DNA from: Myxococcales bacterium
Lineage (GTDB): Bacteria; Myxococcota_A; Polyangia; Nannocystales; Nannocystaceae
Direction: 5' to 3'
DNA: 64,000 nt
NCBI GenBank assembly: GCA_020633335.1
Contig: JACKDU010000010.1
Coordinates: 361,690 to 425,689, forward strand
Shown: piece after piece, positions 8,767 to 17,181 of the stretch
Layout: every line of letters starts with the position of its first letter
Numbering within the stretch: position 1 is the first letter of the stretch
The notes under the pieces: model-generated
Told to the model about the DNA's origin: nothing
Seen by the model: the letters and a program-made list of their open reading frames with translations, nothing else
Database searches by the model: none
Translations under genes and position numbers: made by a program

Positions 8767-8935
8767 CGTCGACGCGGAGTGTCCCGGCTCGGCCCCGAGT
8801 AGTCAAAGGCGCGCGTCGATCCCAAGCTCACAGGCGGCCCCGACGACCGAGCGCGGAGCGCCGCCAATTGGCGAGCGCCTCGCCGACCGGGGCCGACGAG
8901 GCGCTCAGGGCCTCCCGGGCGGCGCGCCGGGCCGC

Positions 8936-10642
8936 CTACACCTTGGCGAGGCGCGGGGGCACGTCGACCCCCTGCTCGCGGAGCGTCCGCAGGAAGCGGG
9001 GCAGCGAGAGCGTCGCCTTGAACTCCGTGGAGCCGTCGGCGGCCTTGCCGGCGGCGAAGAGCGGCCGGTACTCGATCGTCCCGTCGGCGTGGACGTGGGG
9101 CTCGATGATCTCGAGGACCTGCATCGCCTCCGCGTTGACCCCGGAGTTGAGGCGGACGACCACGTCGATCGCGTGGGCCAGCGAGATCGTCAGGGGCTGG
9201 AGGGCGCCGCCGGCCATCGTCGACCCGAGGGCGGCGAGACGGGTGAGCGCGTGGGCGGTGTTGATGCCCCAGAGCGAGACCACCGCGCCCCGGCTCGCGC
9301 CGGCGACCGCGTCGATCACCGCGGCCGCGTCCTGCTGGCCGCACTGCTGGCTGACCAGGAGATCGAGGCCGCCGCGGAGGAGCACCCCGAGGACGCTCGA
9401 GAGGTCGATCGTGTCGGAGGGATCCTTGAGGCGGCGGACCTGGATCCACCCGCGGCGCCCGTGGCTGAGGCGGCCGGTGTCGGAGATGCAGGCGACCCGG
9501 AGCTGCTCGGGGATCTCGTTGACCACCGCCCGCATGAAGCGATCGAGGTTGACCCCGCCGGAGGCGCAGACGACCACCCGCCGGCACTCCTTGAGGAGGA
9601 GCGCGAGGAGCTCGCGCATGTCGGCGCTGAGCACCTGCTCCTGGACCAGCGAGGCCAGCGAGTTGGCGTCGGTGCGGATCCGCCGGAGGCTCAGGATCGG
9701 CGCCTTGGCGGCGTGCGGCGGCAGGAGGGCGTAGAGGTAGAAGCCGTGCTCGACGATCCCCTCGAGGACCTGCGCCCCCTCCACCAGGATCCCGCGCTTG
9801 CGGGCGATCCGGCGGATCGCCAGCTGGAGCGAGCGCTCGCTGGTGAAGCGGACGTCGAGGCGATCGGCCGGACCTGTCTCTCGAATCACGTGGATCGGGC
9901 CGGCGCCGACCACCTGGATCTCGCGGATCTCGGCGTCGCGCATCATCTCGCCGAGGGGCCCGTACTCGAGGAGCTCGAGGGCGATCCGCTCCTTGAGCGG
10001 GGCGATCTCGACGCTCGGCTCGAGCTGATGGGAGTCGCGGAGATCGGCGATCATCGCGTCGATCTCGGTGAGCGCCTGCTCGCGGTCGTCGTCGTAGATG
10101 TCGCTCGACTTCGAGGGATCGAGGCGGGGCACCGAGTGGAGCACCGAGGTGACGATCTGGTTGGCGATCCGGTCGAGGTAGGTGCTCTCGACGCCGGCCG
10201 CCGGCACCCGCTGGGCCGAGGTGAAGACGCCGCTCTGATCGTCGACGAGCTCGACGAAGTCGGGGAGCACCTCGGTCTTGCCGCCGGCCTCGCGCCGGCG
10301 GGACTTGCTCTCACCGGGGGGCCGCGGCGGCTCGGCCGCGTTGATCGACGCCTCGTCGCCCTCGAGCATCAGGATGTAGTCACCGACGTAGACCCGATCG
10401 GTGCGCCGGACGATCCGCGGCGCGCTCACCCGGCGGCCGTTGATGTAGGTGCCGTTGGTGCTCTCGAGGTCGATGCACTCGACCTTGCCCTCGTGGCGGC
10501 GGAAGCGGAGGTGGTGCTTGGAGACGTTGACCCGATCGAGGACGAGATCGTTGTCGTCCTCGCGCCCGACCGAGAAGTGGTCGCCCTCGAAGGCGAAGCG
10601 CTGGGTCTGTCCCCCCTTCTCATGAACCACTACCGTAATCAC
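8936..10642 (-). CDS. FHA domain fused to a CpaF/TadA-like secretion ATPase lacking Walker motifs
   Basis: 568 residues from a GTG start. Residues 5-95 are an FHA domain (SVGREDDNDLVLD, VSKHHLRF, STNGTYINGR). From about residue 185 the sequence follows the CpaF/TadA branch of type II/IV secretion ATPases: EYGPLGEMMRDAEIREIQV, VRFTSERSLQLAIRRIARK, then the nucleotide core. In place of the P-loop GGTGSGKTT there is CASGGVNLDR (about 359-368). The Walker B region reads LDLLVSQQCGQ instead of the usual GE.RG, and the HAN motif is replaced by WGIN. This should therefore be an ATPase-fold protein that cannot hydrolyse ATP, perhaps an FHA-gated regulator or scaffold. No pilus genes are adjacent. Confidence 0.8.
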   Translation of the reverse strand: MITVVVHEKGGQTQRFAFEGDHFSVGREDDNDLVLDRVNVSKHHLRFRRHEGKVECIDLESTNGTYINGRRVSAPRIVRRTDRVYVGDYILMLEGDEASINAAEPPRPPGESKSRRREAGGKTEVLPDFVELVDDQSGVFTSAQRVPAAGVESTYLDRIANQIVTSVLHSVPRLDPSKSSDIYDDDREQALTEIDAMIADLRDSHQLEPSVEIAPLKERIALELLEYGPLGEMMRDAEIREIQVVGAGPIHVIRETGPADRLDVRFTSERSLQLAIRRIARKRGILVEGAQVLEGIVEHGFYLYALLPPHAAKAPILSLRRIRTDANSLASLVQEQVLSADMRELLALLLKECRRVVVCASGGVNLDRFMRAVVNEIPEQLRVACISDTGRLSHGRRGWIQVRRLKDPSDTIDLSSVLGVLLRGGLDLLVSQQCGQQDAAAVIDAVAGASRGAVVSLWGINTAHALTRLAALGSTMAGGALQPLTISLAHAIDVVVRLNSGVNAEAMQVLEIIEPHVHADGTIEYRPLFAAGKAADGSTEFKATLSLPRFLRTLREQGVDVPPRLAKV

Positions 10643-10827
10643 CCCCTTGGCTTACCCCGAAAGATCGAGGGGCGACAAGCGCCCGGGAGCCGGATTCGAC
10701 GGCCGCGGGGGGGCGCCGGAGGGGCGCGCGCTTTCTCCCGCGAACGATGTACTGTGGGGAAATGGAGGGGCGCGGACGACCGCGGCTCGCCTCACCTCCC
10801 CGCGCCTCCCCTCGCCTCGTGGACCCG

Positions 10828-11289
10828 CTAGAAGTCGTCGACGTCGTCGAGGGCGTCTTCAAGCGCGTCGATCTCGCGCTGTGACGCCTGCAGGTCGGTC
10901 GCGGCCGCGCCGGCTGCCCCCGCCGCCCCCGCCGCTCCGGCGGCCGTCGGCGCGATCGCGGCGCTCCCCCGACGGATCCACCGCCGGGCGACCAGGGCGA
11001 TCGCCAGGATCGCCAGGATCGCGGCGATCGCGGTCCCCCAGAGGAGCTCCGGGCGACCGACGTAGCCCTGGATGTCGGGGAAGCGGGCGACCAGCTCCGC
11101 CTCGATCTCCTCGCGTGTCGCCCCCGCCGACGCCTTGACCAGCATCTCGTTCTCGAGCTTGCGGGCCTGCGGCGAGGGGCAGGTGGCGATCGTCCGCCCC
11201 GGGCAATAGGGCGACATCAGGTCATGGCTGAGCTCGTTGACGAGCTGCTCCGCCTCGGGAGAGGCGACCGGAGGCGCTGGCGCGACCAT
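10828..11289 (-). CDS. CcmH-like cytochrome c biogenesis / redox membrane protein
   Basis: 153 residues. The N-terminal region (LSHDLMSPYCPGRTIATCPS, then KLENEMLVKASAGATREEIE) resembles the CcmH/NrfF/CycL domain, in which two cysteines reduce apocytochrome c. Here the cysteines are separated by six residues rather than the standard LRCxxC. A single membrane segment (LLWGTAIAAILAILAIALVA) follows, then an Ala/Gly linker and an acidic amphipathic C-terminus that may form a coiled coil. No N-terminal signal peptide is visible. Other ccm genes (heme lyase, CcmG) are not in the neighbourhood, so the role in cytochrome maturation is an inference from the domain. It lies 10 bases upstream of the lipoprotein that ends the pair. 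Confidence 0.65.
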   Translation of the reverse strand: MVAPAPPVASPEAEQLVNELSHDLMSPYCPGRTIATCPSPQARKLENEMLVKASAGATREEIEAELVARFPDIQGYVGRPELLWGTAIAAILAILAIALVARRWIRRGSAAIAPTAAGAAGAAGAAGAAATDLQASQREIDALEDALDDVDDF

Positions 11290-11299
11290 CGGGCCCCGG

Positions 11300-12085
11300 C
11301 TAGTTCGACATGTCGAGCTTCTTGGCCTTCTTGCCGCCCCCGCTGACCTTCTTCACCTTGGCCTTGCCGGTGTTCTTGGGCGGGTTGAGGGCCTTCTCGC
11401 AGAACTTGTCGTGGGCTTCCTTCTGCTTCGGGTCCTCGAGGTTCGGCTTCGGCGGGAGCTCGCCGCCGATGTTCTTGAGGTACTTGGTGATCTTGTTCTC
11501 GATGATGATCCAGTGGGCGTCCGACTTCTCGATCTCGGTGCGATCGGAGTCGTTATACGCCTTCGGGTAGCCGTGCATGATCAGCTCGTGGGCCTCGAGG
11601 AAGTGGCCGATGAGCTTGGACTTCTCGAGGATCCGCGGCTCGTTGGCGAAGAGGCGCTGCTGCCAGGCGTTGATCTTCGGGATGAAGACCTGCTTGAACT
11701 GGTACCACTGCTCGTCCTCGGGGCTCCCGGGCTCGATGCCGAAGGCCTTCTCGCCCTCCTGCTTCATGTTCTCGCGGTAGCACTCGAGCTCGTTCCAGTA
11801 GTTGAGCATCTTCTTCAGGTTCTGCTTGTCGAACTTGTAGAGGTGCTTCTCGCCCTCGGGATCCTTGCGGTCCCAGGCCTTGAGCTCGGCGTCGGTCGGC
11901 GGCGGGAGGCCGTCGGGCGGGCGCTTCTTCGGGTTCGGCTTGTAGGCGCCGCTCTTCTCGAACTCATCCTCGGCGTTGGTCTTGAGCGAGTCTTCCAGCG
12001 ACTTGTGCTCGCCGCAGCCAGAGGAAGACACGGCGAACGCCGTCACGAGGATGCTGCCGAGAACCAGACGCCAAGTGTTGCTCAT
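11300..12085 (-). CDS. Lipoprotein of unknown function, Lys-rich
   Basis: 261 residues from an ATG at 12085, preceded by a purine-rich AGGAAA-type ribosome site. The signal peptide (RLVLGSILVTAFAVSSSGC) ends in a lipobox cysteine. The mature protein is highly charged and helical, rich in Lys, Glu and Asn, with a basic C-terminus (Lys-Lys repeats and GGG). Its composition, with many AAG lysine codons, differs from the Arg/Ala-rich neighbours. I do not recognise a family. It ends 10 bases before the CcmH-like gene region in the opposite reading order (both leftward, this gene downstream in coordinate but transcribed first) and is divergent from the peroxiredoxin gene. Confidence 0.75.
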   Translation of the reverse strand: MSNTWRLVLGSILVTAFAVSSSGCGEHKSLEDSLKTNAEDEFEKSGAYKPNPKKRPPDGLPPPTDAELKAWDRKDPEGEKHLYKFDKQNLKKMLNYWNELECYRENMKQEGEKAFGIEPGSPEDEQWYQFKQVFIPKINAWQQRLFANEPRILEKSKLIGHFLEAHELIMHGYPKAYNDSDRTEIEKSDAHWIIIENKITKYLKNIGGELPPKPNLEDPKQKEAHDKFCEKALNPPKNTGKAKVKKVSGGGKKAKKLDMSN

Positions 12086-12241
12086 CTGCCGTTTCCTGCC
12101 CCGAGGGTCGGCTGACTTTAGCGAGGGGGCGCCGGGCTTGGCAAGCGCGGATCGCCCGCGGCGCTTGCCGCCGCCCGTCATCGACGTAGACTTGCGCCCC
12201 CCACGGGCGGCCGCCGGCGCCGCCCGGAAGGTCGAGACGAG

Positions 12242-12850
12242 ATGAGCGACGCGACCCCGAAGACCTCCCCAGCAAAGGCGAAACGCGCGAGCGCTGGGCA
12301 TACCAGCACCCCGAAGAAGGCCCCGCGCGGCGGACGATCCGCGGGCGCGACCGCGACCGGCGAGGGCGCCGACGCGGCCCCGGTCGCCCTCAGTGTCGGC
12401 CAGCCGGCGCCGCCCTTCCGCCTCGAGAGCGACGATGGCCAGACCTACGCCCTCGCCGATCTCGCGGGCCGACGGATCGTCCTCTACTTCTACCCCCGCG
12501 ACTCGACGCCGGGGTGCACGACCGAGGCCTGCGACTTCCGCGATCGCGCGGACGCGATCGCGGAGCGCGGCGCGTTGGTCCTCGGCGTCAGCGGCGACAG
12601 CCTCGCCTCGCACGCCCGCTTCCGGGCGAAGCAGGGCCTCAACTTCCCGCTCCTCAGCGACCCCGGCAACGCGGTCGCGCGGGCCTACGGCGCATATGGC
12701 CCAAAGACCATGTACGGGAAGCAGACCCTCGGGGTGATCCGCTCGACCTTCGTGATCGGAGCCGACGGGCGGATCGAGGCGATCTACGCGCCGGTCAAGG
12801 TCAAGGGCCACGCCGAGGCGGTGCTCGCCGCCCTCCCTGGGGGTCGATGA
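12242..12850 (+). CDS. bcp: Peroxiredoxin, BCP/PrxQ type
   Basis: 202 residues. The peroxidatic site is STPGCTTEACDFRD: the first Cys is catalytic and the second, five residues later, is the resolving Cys of atypical 2-Cys PrxQ/BCP enzymes. FRLESDDGQTYALADL and VVLYFYPRD-like segments before it, and VIRSTFVIGADGRI after it, complete the thioredoxin fold. The enzyme should reduce hydroperoxides using thioredoxin. About 47 extra N-terminal residues, rich in Ala, Thr and Lys, precede the fold and are unlike the usual 150-160 residue BCP; they do not resemble a signal peptide. The stop overlaps the next gene by 4 bases. Confidence 0.9.
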   Translation: MSDATPKTSPAKAKRASAGHTSTPKKAPRGGRSAGATATGEGADAAPVALSVGQPAPPFRLESDDGQTYALADLAGRRIVLYFYPRDSTPGCTTEACDFRDRADAIAERGALVLGVSGDSLASHARFRAKQGLNFPLLSDPGNAVARAYGAYGPKTMYGKQTLGVIRSTFVIGADGRIEAIYAPVKVKGHAEAVLAALPGGR

Positions 12851-13824
12851 GGCGGCGGCCTGGGGGCCCCTTCGGCGCTGGCCGGGCGCGCGTCGGCGCG
12901 CTCGCGCTCGCGCTCGGCCTCGCCGTCGCCGCCGCCGGCTCCGCCCGCGCCGGCTACTGGCTCTCGGCCGAGCTCGCGGGCCCGGCGAGCGCCCGCTCGG
13001 CGGCCGTGGCCTCGATGTCCCCGGGGACAGGTCCATCGATCGACGCGCCGCCCCCCCTCCTCGGCCACTTCGTCGGCCACGTCGACGACCTCGCGGCCGC
13101 CCTCGCCTTCGTCGGCCGCTGGGCGTTCACCGGCGAGCCGCTGCCGCCGCCCGAGAGCCGCCCCCTCTTCACCGGCCCGGCGCCGATCCCCGGCGGCGCG
13201 CTGGCCGACGGCTTCGGCGTCCTCCTCCTCTCGCTGGTCGTCGACGAGGCGGCCGACGACGGCGGCAGCCGACCCTTCACCTGGCCGCGCGAGGCGCCCG
13301 AGCTCCCGGCGAGCTGGCGGCCGGCGGCGATCCTCAGCCAGAGCGCGCCCCTCTTCGCCGCCCCCGCGCCCCGCCTGCCGCCGCTCACCGAGTCCCACGA
13401 GCGGATCGCCCGCAAGGACGATCTCTACCTCCTCGGCGTCGTCGATCGCTGCGAGCTCCGGGAGGGCGTCCAGAGCTGCCTCCGCTGGGCCCAGGTCCTC
13501 GCCCACGGCCACGGGCGGTGGCGCGGGGGCTACCTCCCGGCCGCCGAGGTCGCGCCGCTGGAGGGCTGGGTGCGGGCCAAGAGCGGCCTCCCGCGGGCCC
13601 TCGCGGTCCCGGCCGCGATCGTCGGCGACGAGGCGCTGGTCGTCCTCCTCGCCCGCACCCGCGACTACGAGCTCCACCGCGCGACCCTCCGCCTCCCGCG
13701 CGACGGCGACGCCTTCCCTGCCTTTGAGCTCGCGCTCGAGGGTGAGGTCGCGGTGATCCGCCAGGGGGAGCGGGAGGCGGCCCGCCTCCCGCTGAACGCT
13801 GGCCTCGACGCGCGCCCGCGCTGA
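12847..13824 (+). CDS. Exported protein of unknown function
   Basis: 325 residues from the ATG at 12847, which overlaps the peroxiredoxin stop codon (ATGA). The N-terminus is a Sec signal peptide: basic start, then VGALALALGLAVAAAGSARA with a likely Ala-x-Ala cleavage. The mature protein is a mix of Pro/Ala-rich stretches and probable beta segments and contains two cysteines in one short interval (DRCELREGVQSCLRW), possibly a disulfide. I do not recognise a family. Coupling to a peroxiredoxin might mean a role in oxidative stress at the envelope, but nothing in the protein itself shows that. Confidence 0.65.
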   Translation: MRRRPGGPFGAGRARVGALALALGLAVAAAGSARAGYWLSAELAGPASARSAAVASMSPGTGPSIDAPPPLLGHFVGHVDDLAAALAFVGRWAFTGEPLPPPESRPLFTGPAPIPGGALADGFGVLLLSLVVDEAADDGGSRPFTWPREAPELPASWRPAAILSQSAPLFAAPAPRLPPLTESHERIARKDDLYLLGVVDRCELREGVQSCLRWAQVLAHGHGRWRGGYLPAAEVAPLEGWVRAKSGLPRALAVPAAIVGDEALVVLLARTRDYELHRATLRLPRDGDAFPAFELALEGEVAVIRQGEREAARLPLNAGLDARPR

Positions 13825-14004
13825 GGCGGGCTCGCGCTCGTCCGCCCTCCCGCGCGACGGACGACCTCGCTCGCAGGCGCCTGGCCTCCCGAAGCGCGAG
13901 CCCGCGTTCGATGCGAGCGCTCGCGCTCGCGGCGCGCTTGATCGCTCGCCATCGATCGCGCTTGGACGGCCTCGCCGGCGCGGAGCGGGCGACGCGAGCC
14001 GAGC

Positions 14005-15219
14005 CTAGGACGCCGACGCCGACGCGCCCTCGCCGATCCGGAAGGCGAGGAGGAAACCGCGGTTGGTGATCGCGTACATCCGACCGAAGACCGGATCGAG
14101 CGCCGGCTTGCCGCTGATCCCGGAGCCGACGTCGAGGCGCGCGAGGAGCTCGCCGCTGATCCGATCGTAGGCCCCGAGCCCCTGCTCGGAGTGGCCGATC
14201 AGGACCACCGAGCCGACCAGCACCGGCTCCGAGAGCACCCCCGGATCCTGCTGCTGCCGCCAGCGGAGGCGGCCGCCCCGCTCGATCGAGAAGATCCCCT
14301 CGAGCGACGAGGCGAAGATCAGCGAGCCGTCGCCGGCGTCGATCACCGTCCCCGCGCCGCGCACCGGCCGATGCCAGCGCTCGGCGCCGTCGGCGAGCGA
14401 GAGCCCGTAGACCCCGGTCGCCTGGCCGCTGACGACGACCTCATCGCCGCCGACGACCAGCGGCGTGCTGTCGGCGTCGACGAAGGCGCCGCCCTCCGGC
14501 GGGGCGACGCTGGTGATCCAGAGCGCCTCGCCCGAGCCCGCGCCGATCGCCACCACCCGGCCGTTCGAGAAGCCGGTGAGGACCACGCCGCCCTCGGGGA
14601 CCGCCTCGCCCGCGTGCTCGTCGACGAAGGCGAGGCCAGCCCGCCCGAAGATCGTGAAGTCGGTCGGCAGCGGCTGCTCGTACTGCCAGCGCCAGCTGCC
14701 CGATCGGACATCCAGCGCGAAGACCTGATCGCGCGAGTTGGCGAAGTAGACGACGTCGCCGACCAGGAGCGGCCGCCCGCGGATCGTCCCCTGGGTCTCG
14801 TAGGTCCAGCGCGGCGCCCGGGTCTCGACGTCGAGCGCGGTCAGCGAGCCGTTGTCGGTGCCGATCAGGAGCACCGGCTCGCCGGGGAGGAGCACCGGCT
14901 CGCTGGCGATCGCGCCGCCGAGCGCATGCTCCCAGATCAGGTGGCCGTCCTCGGCGTCGAGGACCAGGAGCGAGCCGTCGCGGCTGCCGACGTAGAGCCA
15001 CCCGCGCTCCGGATCCGAGGTGACCACGGCCCGCTCGTCCGGGCGCAGGATCGCCATCTCGGTGATCGTGATCGGCTTCATGAACTCGACCTCGAGGACC
15101 GCCCGGGCGGCGTCGCTCGATCCCGGGTGGATCACCGAGGTCGGCTCGGCGGGGCCGCAGGCGGGGAGCGCCGCGAGGGCGGCGAGGGCGGCGAGGGCGA
15201 GGGCCGGGGCGCGCGGCAC
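14005..15219 (-). CDS. bamB: PQQ-like beta-propeller lipoprotein (BamB-like)
   Basis: 404 residues from a GTG. The signal peptide (PALALAALAALAALPAC) has a good lipobox. The mature part is a beta-propeller with PQQ/BamB-type repeats: WLYVGSRDGSLLVLDAEDGH, LLIGTDNGSLTALDVETR, VYFANSRDQVFALDVRSG and others, each with the aromatic and Gly-x-hydrophobic-x-Ala-Leu-Asp pattern. BamB is the outer-membrane assembly lipoprotein that binds BamA. The assignment is strengthened by the YfgM-like gene 10 bases upstream and the nearby der, the same trio as yfgM-bamB-der in gamma-proteobacteria. A generic PQQ-repeat lipoprotein remains possible. Confidence 0.75.
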   Translation of the reverse strand: MPRAPALALAALAALAALPACGPAEPTSVIHPGSSDAARAVLEVEFMKPITITEMAILRPDERAVVTSDPERGWLYVGSRDGSLLVLDAEDGHLIWEHALGGAIASEPVLLPGEPVLLIGTDNGSLTALDVETRAPRWTYETQGTIRGRPLLVGDVVYFANSRDQVFALDVRSGSWRWQYEQPLPTDFTIFGRAGLAFVDEHAGEAVPEGGVVLTGFSNGRVVAIGAGSGEALWITSVAPPEGGAFVDADSTPLVVGGDEVVVSGQATGVYGLSLADGAERWHRPVRGAGTVIDAGDGSLIFASSLEGIFSIERGGRLRWRQQQDPGVLSEPVLVGSVVLIGHSEQGLGAYDRISGELLARLDVGSGISGKPALDPVFGRMYAITNRGFLLAFRIGEGASASAS

Positions 15220-15229
15220 GGGCAGGTCC

Positions 15230-16126
15230 TCACTCGGCCGGCGGCGCGGCGTTGTCGGTGATCTCGATCGCCGGCTTGGTGTCGACGCCGGCGAGGAGGG
15301 TCGGAGCGAGGTCGTCGATGAGCGGCCGGATCTGCTCGCGCATGATCGACGCCTCCTGCATCGGGAATTCCTCGACGTAGGTCTTGAGGACCGCGATCGC
15401 CTCGTCCTTGCGGCCGGCCTGGGCGAGGAGGCGAGCCTGGTGGTAGAGCGCGGTCTCGCGGTAGAAGGCGCCCTTGTCCCCGGCGAGGATCTTGAGCTCC
15501 GCGAGCGCGCCGTCGACGTCGCCCTGCCCCTCGCGCGCGAGCGCGACGCCCTCGCGGGCGAGGAAGGCGAAGGGGTGGTCGGGCTCGTCGCTGAGGAGCT
15601 TGCGGTAGGCCGCCTCGGCGTCGGCGAAGGCGCCCGCGCGGAGCTGCTCGGCGCCGCGGAGGAGGTTGGCCGAGAGGGCGGCCTCCGAGCGCGGCGCGAG
15701 GGCGTCGAGATCCGTCAGGTCCTTGGTGATCGCCGCGCTGCGGGCGGCCTCGTCGGCGGCGATCGGGAAGGGCGGCGAGGCGGTCGGCCCCGCGAGCTGC
15801 ATCGGATCGCCGACCCGCCCGCGGGCCTCGTAGGCCGCCGCGTCGGCGACCAGGCGGGTCGCGGCCGCCGTCGTGTTGGCCCGCTGGACCCGCCAGAGGA
15901 CGACGCCACCGACCCCAATGGCGGCGAGGAGGATGCCGACGACCACGAGGCGCGAGCGGCTCTTGGCGGCCCGTCCGACCGTGCGCACGCCGGCCTGGAA
16001 GGCGTCGTCGCCCCCGGCCGCGTCGCCCCCGGCGTCGCTGCGGCGCTTGGTCCGCGAGCGGTTCCAGGTCGGCAGCTCCATGCGCATCTCGGGCGCGGGC
16101 TCGGGCTTCTGCGGCTCGTCGCTCAC
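15230..16126 (-). CDS. YfgM-like membrane-anchored TPR protein
   Basis: 298 residues from the GTG at 16126, which gives the start MSDEPQKPEPAPEM. A cytoplasmic N-terminal tail of about 60 residues precedes one membrane segment (RLVVVGILLAAIGVGGVVLW). The periplasmic part has TPR-like helices (GAFADAEAAYRKLLSDEPDHP; LYHQARLLAQAGRKDEAIAVLK). This topology and the adjacent BamB-like gene fit YfgM, a periplasmic chaperone network component attached to SecYEG. The Ala-rich linker between the membrane segment and the TPRs is longer than in E. coli. It is divergent from the beta-barrel gene at 16191. Confidence 0.7.
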   Translation of the reverse strand: MSDEPQKPEPAPEMRMELPTWNRSRTKRRSDAGGDAAGGDDAFQAGVRTVGRAAKSRSRLVVVGILLAAIGVGGVVLWRVQRANTTAAATRLVADAAAYEARGRVGDPMQLAGPTASPPFPIAADEAARSAAITKDLTDLDALAPRSEAALSANLLRGAEQLRAGAFADAEAAYRKLLSDEPDHPFAFLAREGVALAREGQGDVDGALAELKILAGDKGAFYRETALYHQARLLAQAGRKDEAIAVLKTYVEEFPMQEASIMREQIRPLIDDLAPTLLAGVDTKPAIEITDNAAPPAE

Positions 16127-16190
16127 GGATCGCGTGTCTACCGGAGGCGCGGCTCCCTGTCCACCCGCCACCGGGGGTATAACCGGGCGG

Positions 16191-17060
16191 GTGACCGCGC
16201 CCTCGCCTCCCCGCCTCGCTCGCCGACGTCGGCGGTGGCCGGGGTCGCTGACGGCGCTGCTCGCCCTCGTCGCCGTCGCAGCGCCGCCGACCTCGGCCAG
16301 CGCGCGAGCCGAGCGCAAGGCGCCGGCGTCGGGGCCGGCCCCGACGCCGACCCCGACGCCGGCCCCGCGCGACCCCAACGACGCGCCGATGATGCGGGCC
16401 CCCAACGGCCAGCCGGATCCCACGCCGGTCCTCGCCACGCCGGCCCTGGTGCCGACCTACCGCGACCGCCGCCGCTTCGCCCTCACCCTCTCGCCGGCCT
16501 ACGGCTCCTTCCGCCTCCCCCTCCTCGGCCGCTCCAACAAGCGCCGCCCGGGGGCCGGCGGCCTCCTCGAGGCCGATCTCAAGCTCCTCCCCTTCATCTG
16601 GCTGCGGGCCCAGGTCGGCTACACCGCCCACCCGCTCGACGAGGCCAAGCTCAAGGATGACGAGAGCGGCGAGGTCACCCTGGTCGCCAACGCCGGCACC
16701 CTCCACGCCGCCAACGCTGGCGTCGGGCTCGCGGTCGGCGTCGACCTCGGGCCGGTGCTGCCGATGATCGACGCCGGCGTCGGCGCCTTCCGCCTGGGCA
16801 CGCCCTCCGGCGCCCTCCCGGGACAGCGCGACCAGCCCTGCCTCGACGGCGGCGGCTGCGACACCGGCCTGACCTGCTCGCCGATCGGCACGTGCGTCGT
16901 CGATCTGATCCCCGAGGTCCACGCCGGCGCGTCGGTCGACATCCTCCTCGGCCAGCGTTGGTCGGTCGGCGCGACGCTCCGCTACTTCGCGCTCCTCCGC
17001 GATCCGGCGTCGATCCCGACCTACGTGATCGGCGCGCTCCGGGCCGGCATCCGCTTCTGA
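16191..17060 (+). CDS. Outer-membrane beta-barrel-like exported protein with Cys-rich insert
   Basis: 289 residues from the GTG at 16191. The basic N-terminus and the SLTALLALVAVAAPPTSASA stretch form a Sec signal. A Pro/Thr-rich linker follows. The mature part alternates hydrophobic and polar residues (FALTLSPAYGSFRLPLLG; LRAQVGYTAHPL; GVGLAVGVDLG; SVGATLRYFALL) and ends GALRAGIRF, a C-terminal aromatic typical of outer-membrane barrels. An insert near residue 215-232 contains four cysteines (CLDGGGCDTGLTCSPIGTC), a motif common in myxobacterial surface proteins. No specific transport role can be named. It is convergent with the VWA gene and shares its terminator. Confidence 0.65.
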   Translation: MTAPSPPRLARRRRRWPGSLTALLALVAVAAPPTSASARAERKAPASGPAPTPTPTPAPRDPNDAPMMRAPNGQPDPTPVLATPALVPTYRDRRRFALTLSPAYGSFRLPLLGRSNKRRPGAGGLLEADLKLLPFIWLRAQVGYTAHPLDEAKLKDDESGEVTLVANAGTLHAANAGVGLAVGVDLGPVLPMIDAGVGAFRLGTPSGALPGQRDQPCLDGGGCDTGLTCSPIGTCVVDLIPEVHAGASVDILLGQRWSVGATLRYFALLRDPASIPTYVIGALRAGIRF

Positions 17061-17130
17061 TTCTGAGGCGAGCGCCCGCGAAGACCTGTCCGCTCAGACA
17101 GGCACATTCCATGCGCCCGTGAAACGCGAA

Positions 17131-17160
17131 GAGCCCCCGCGCCGGCCGGCGCGAGGGCTC
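17131..17160. terminator. Bidirectional hairpin terminator between convergent genes
   Basis: A 15-base inverted repeat with almost no loop (left arm gagcccccgcgccgg, right arm ccggcgcgagggctc) lies in the gap between the barrel gene and the VWA gene. There is one mismatch. On the minus strand it is followed by a T-rich stretch (ttcgcgttt). A second, weaker inverted repeat (cctgtc...gacagg) is found just before it, at about 17083-17100. Confidence 0.6.
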
Positions 17161-17181
17161 CTCCGTCGCCTCTCCTCGACC

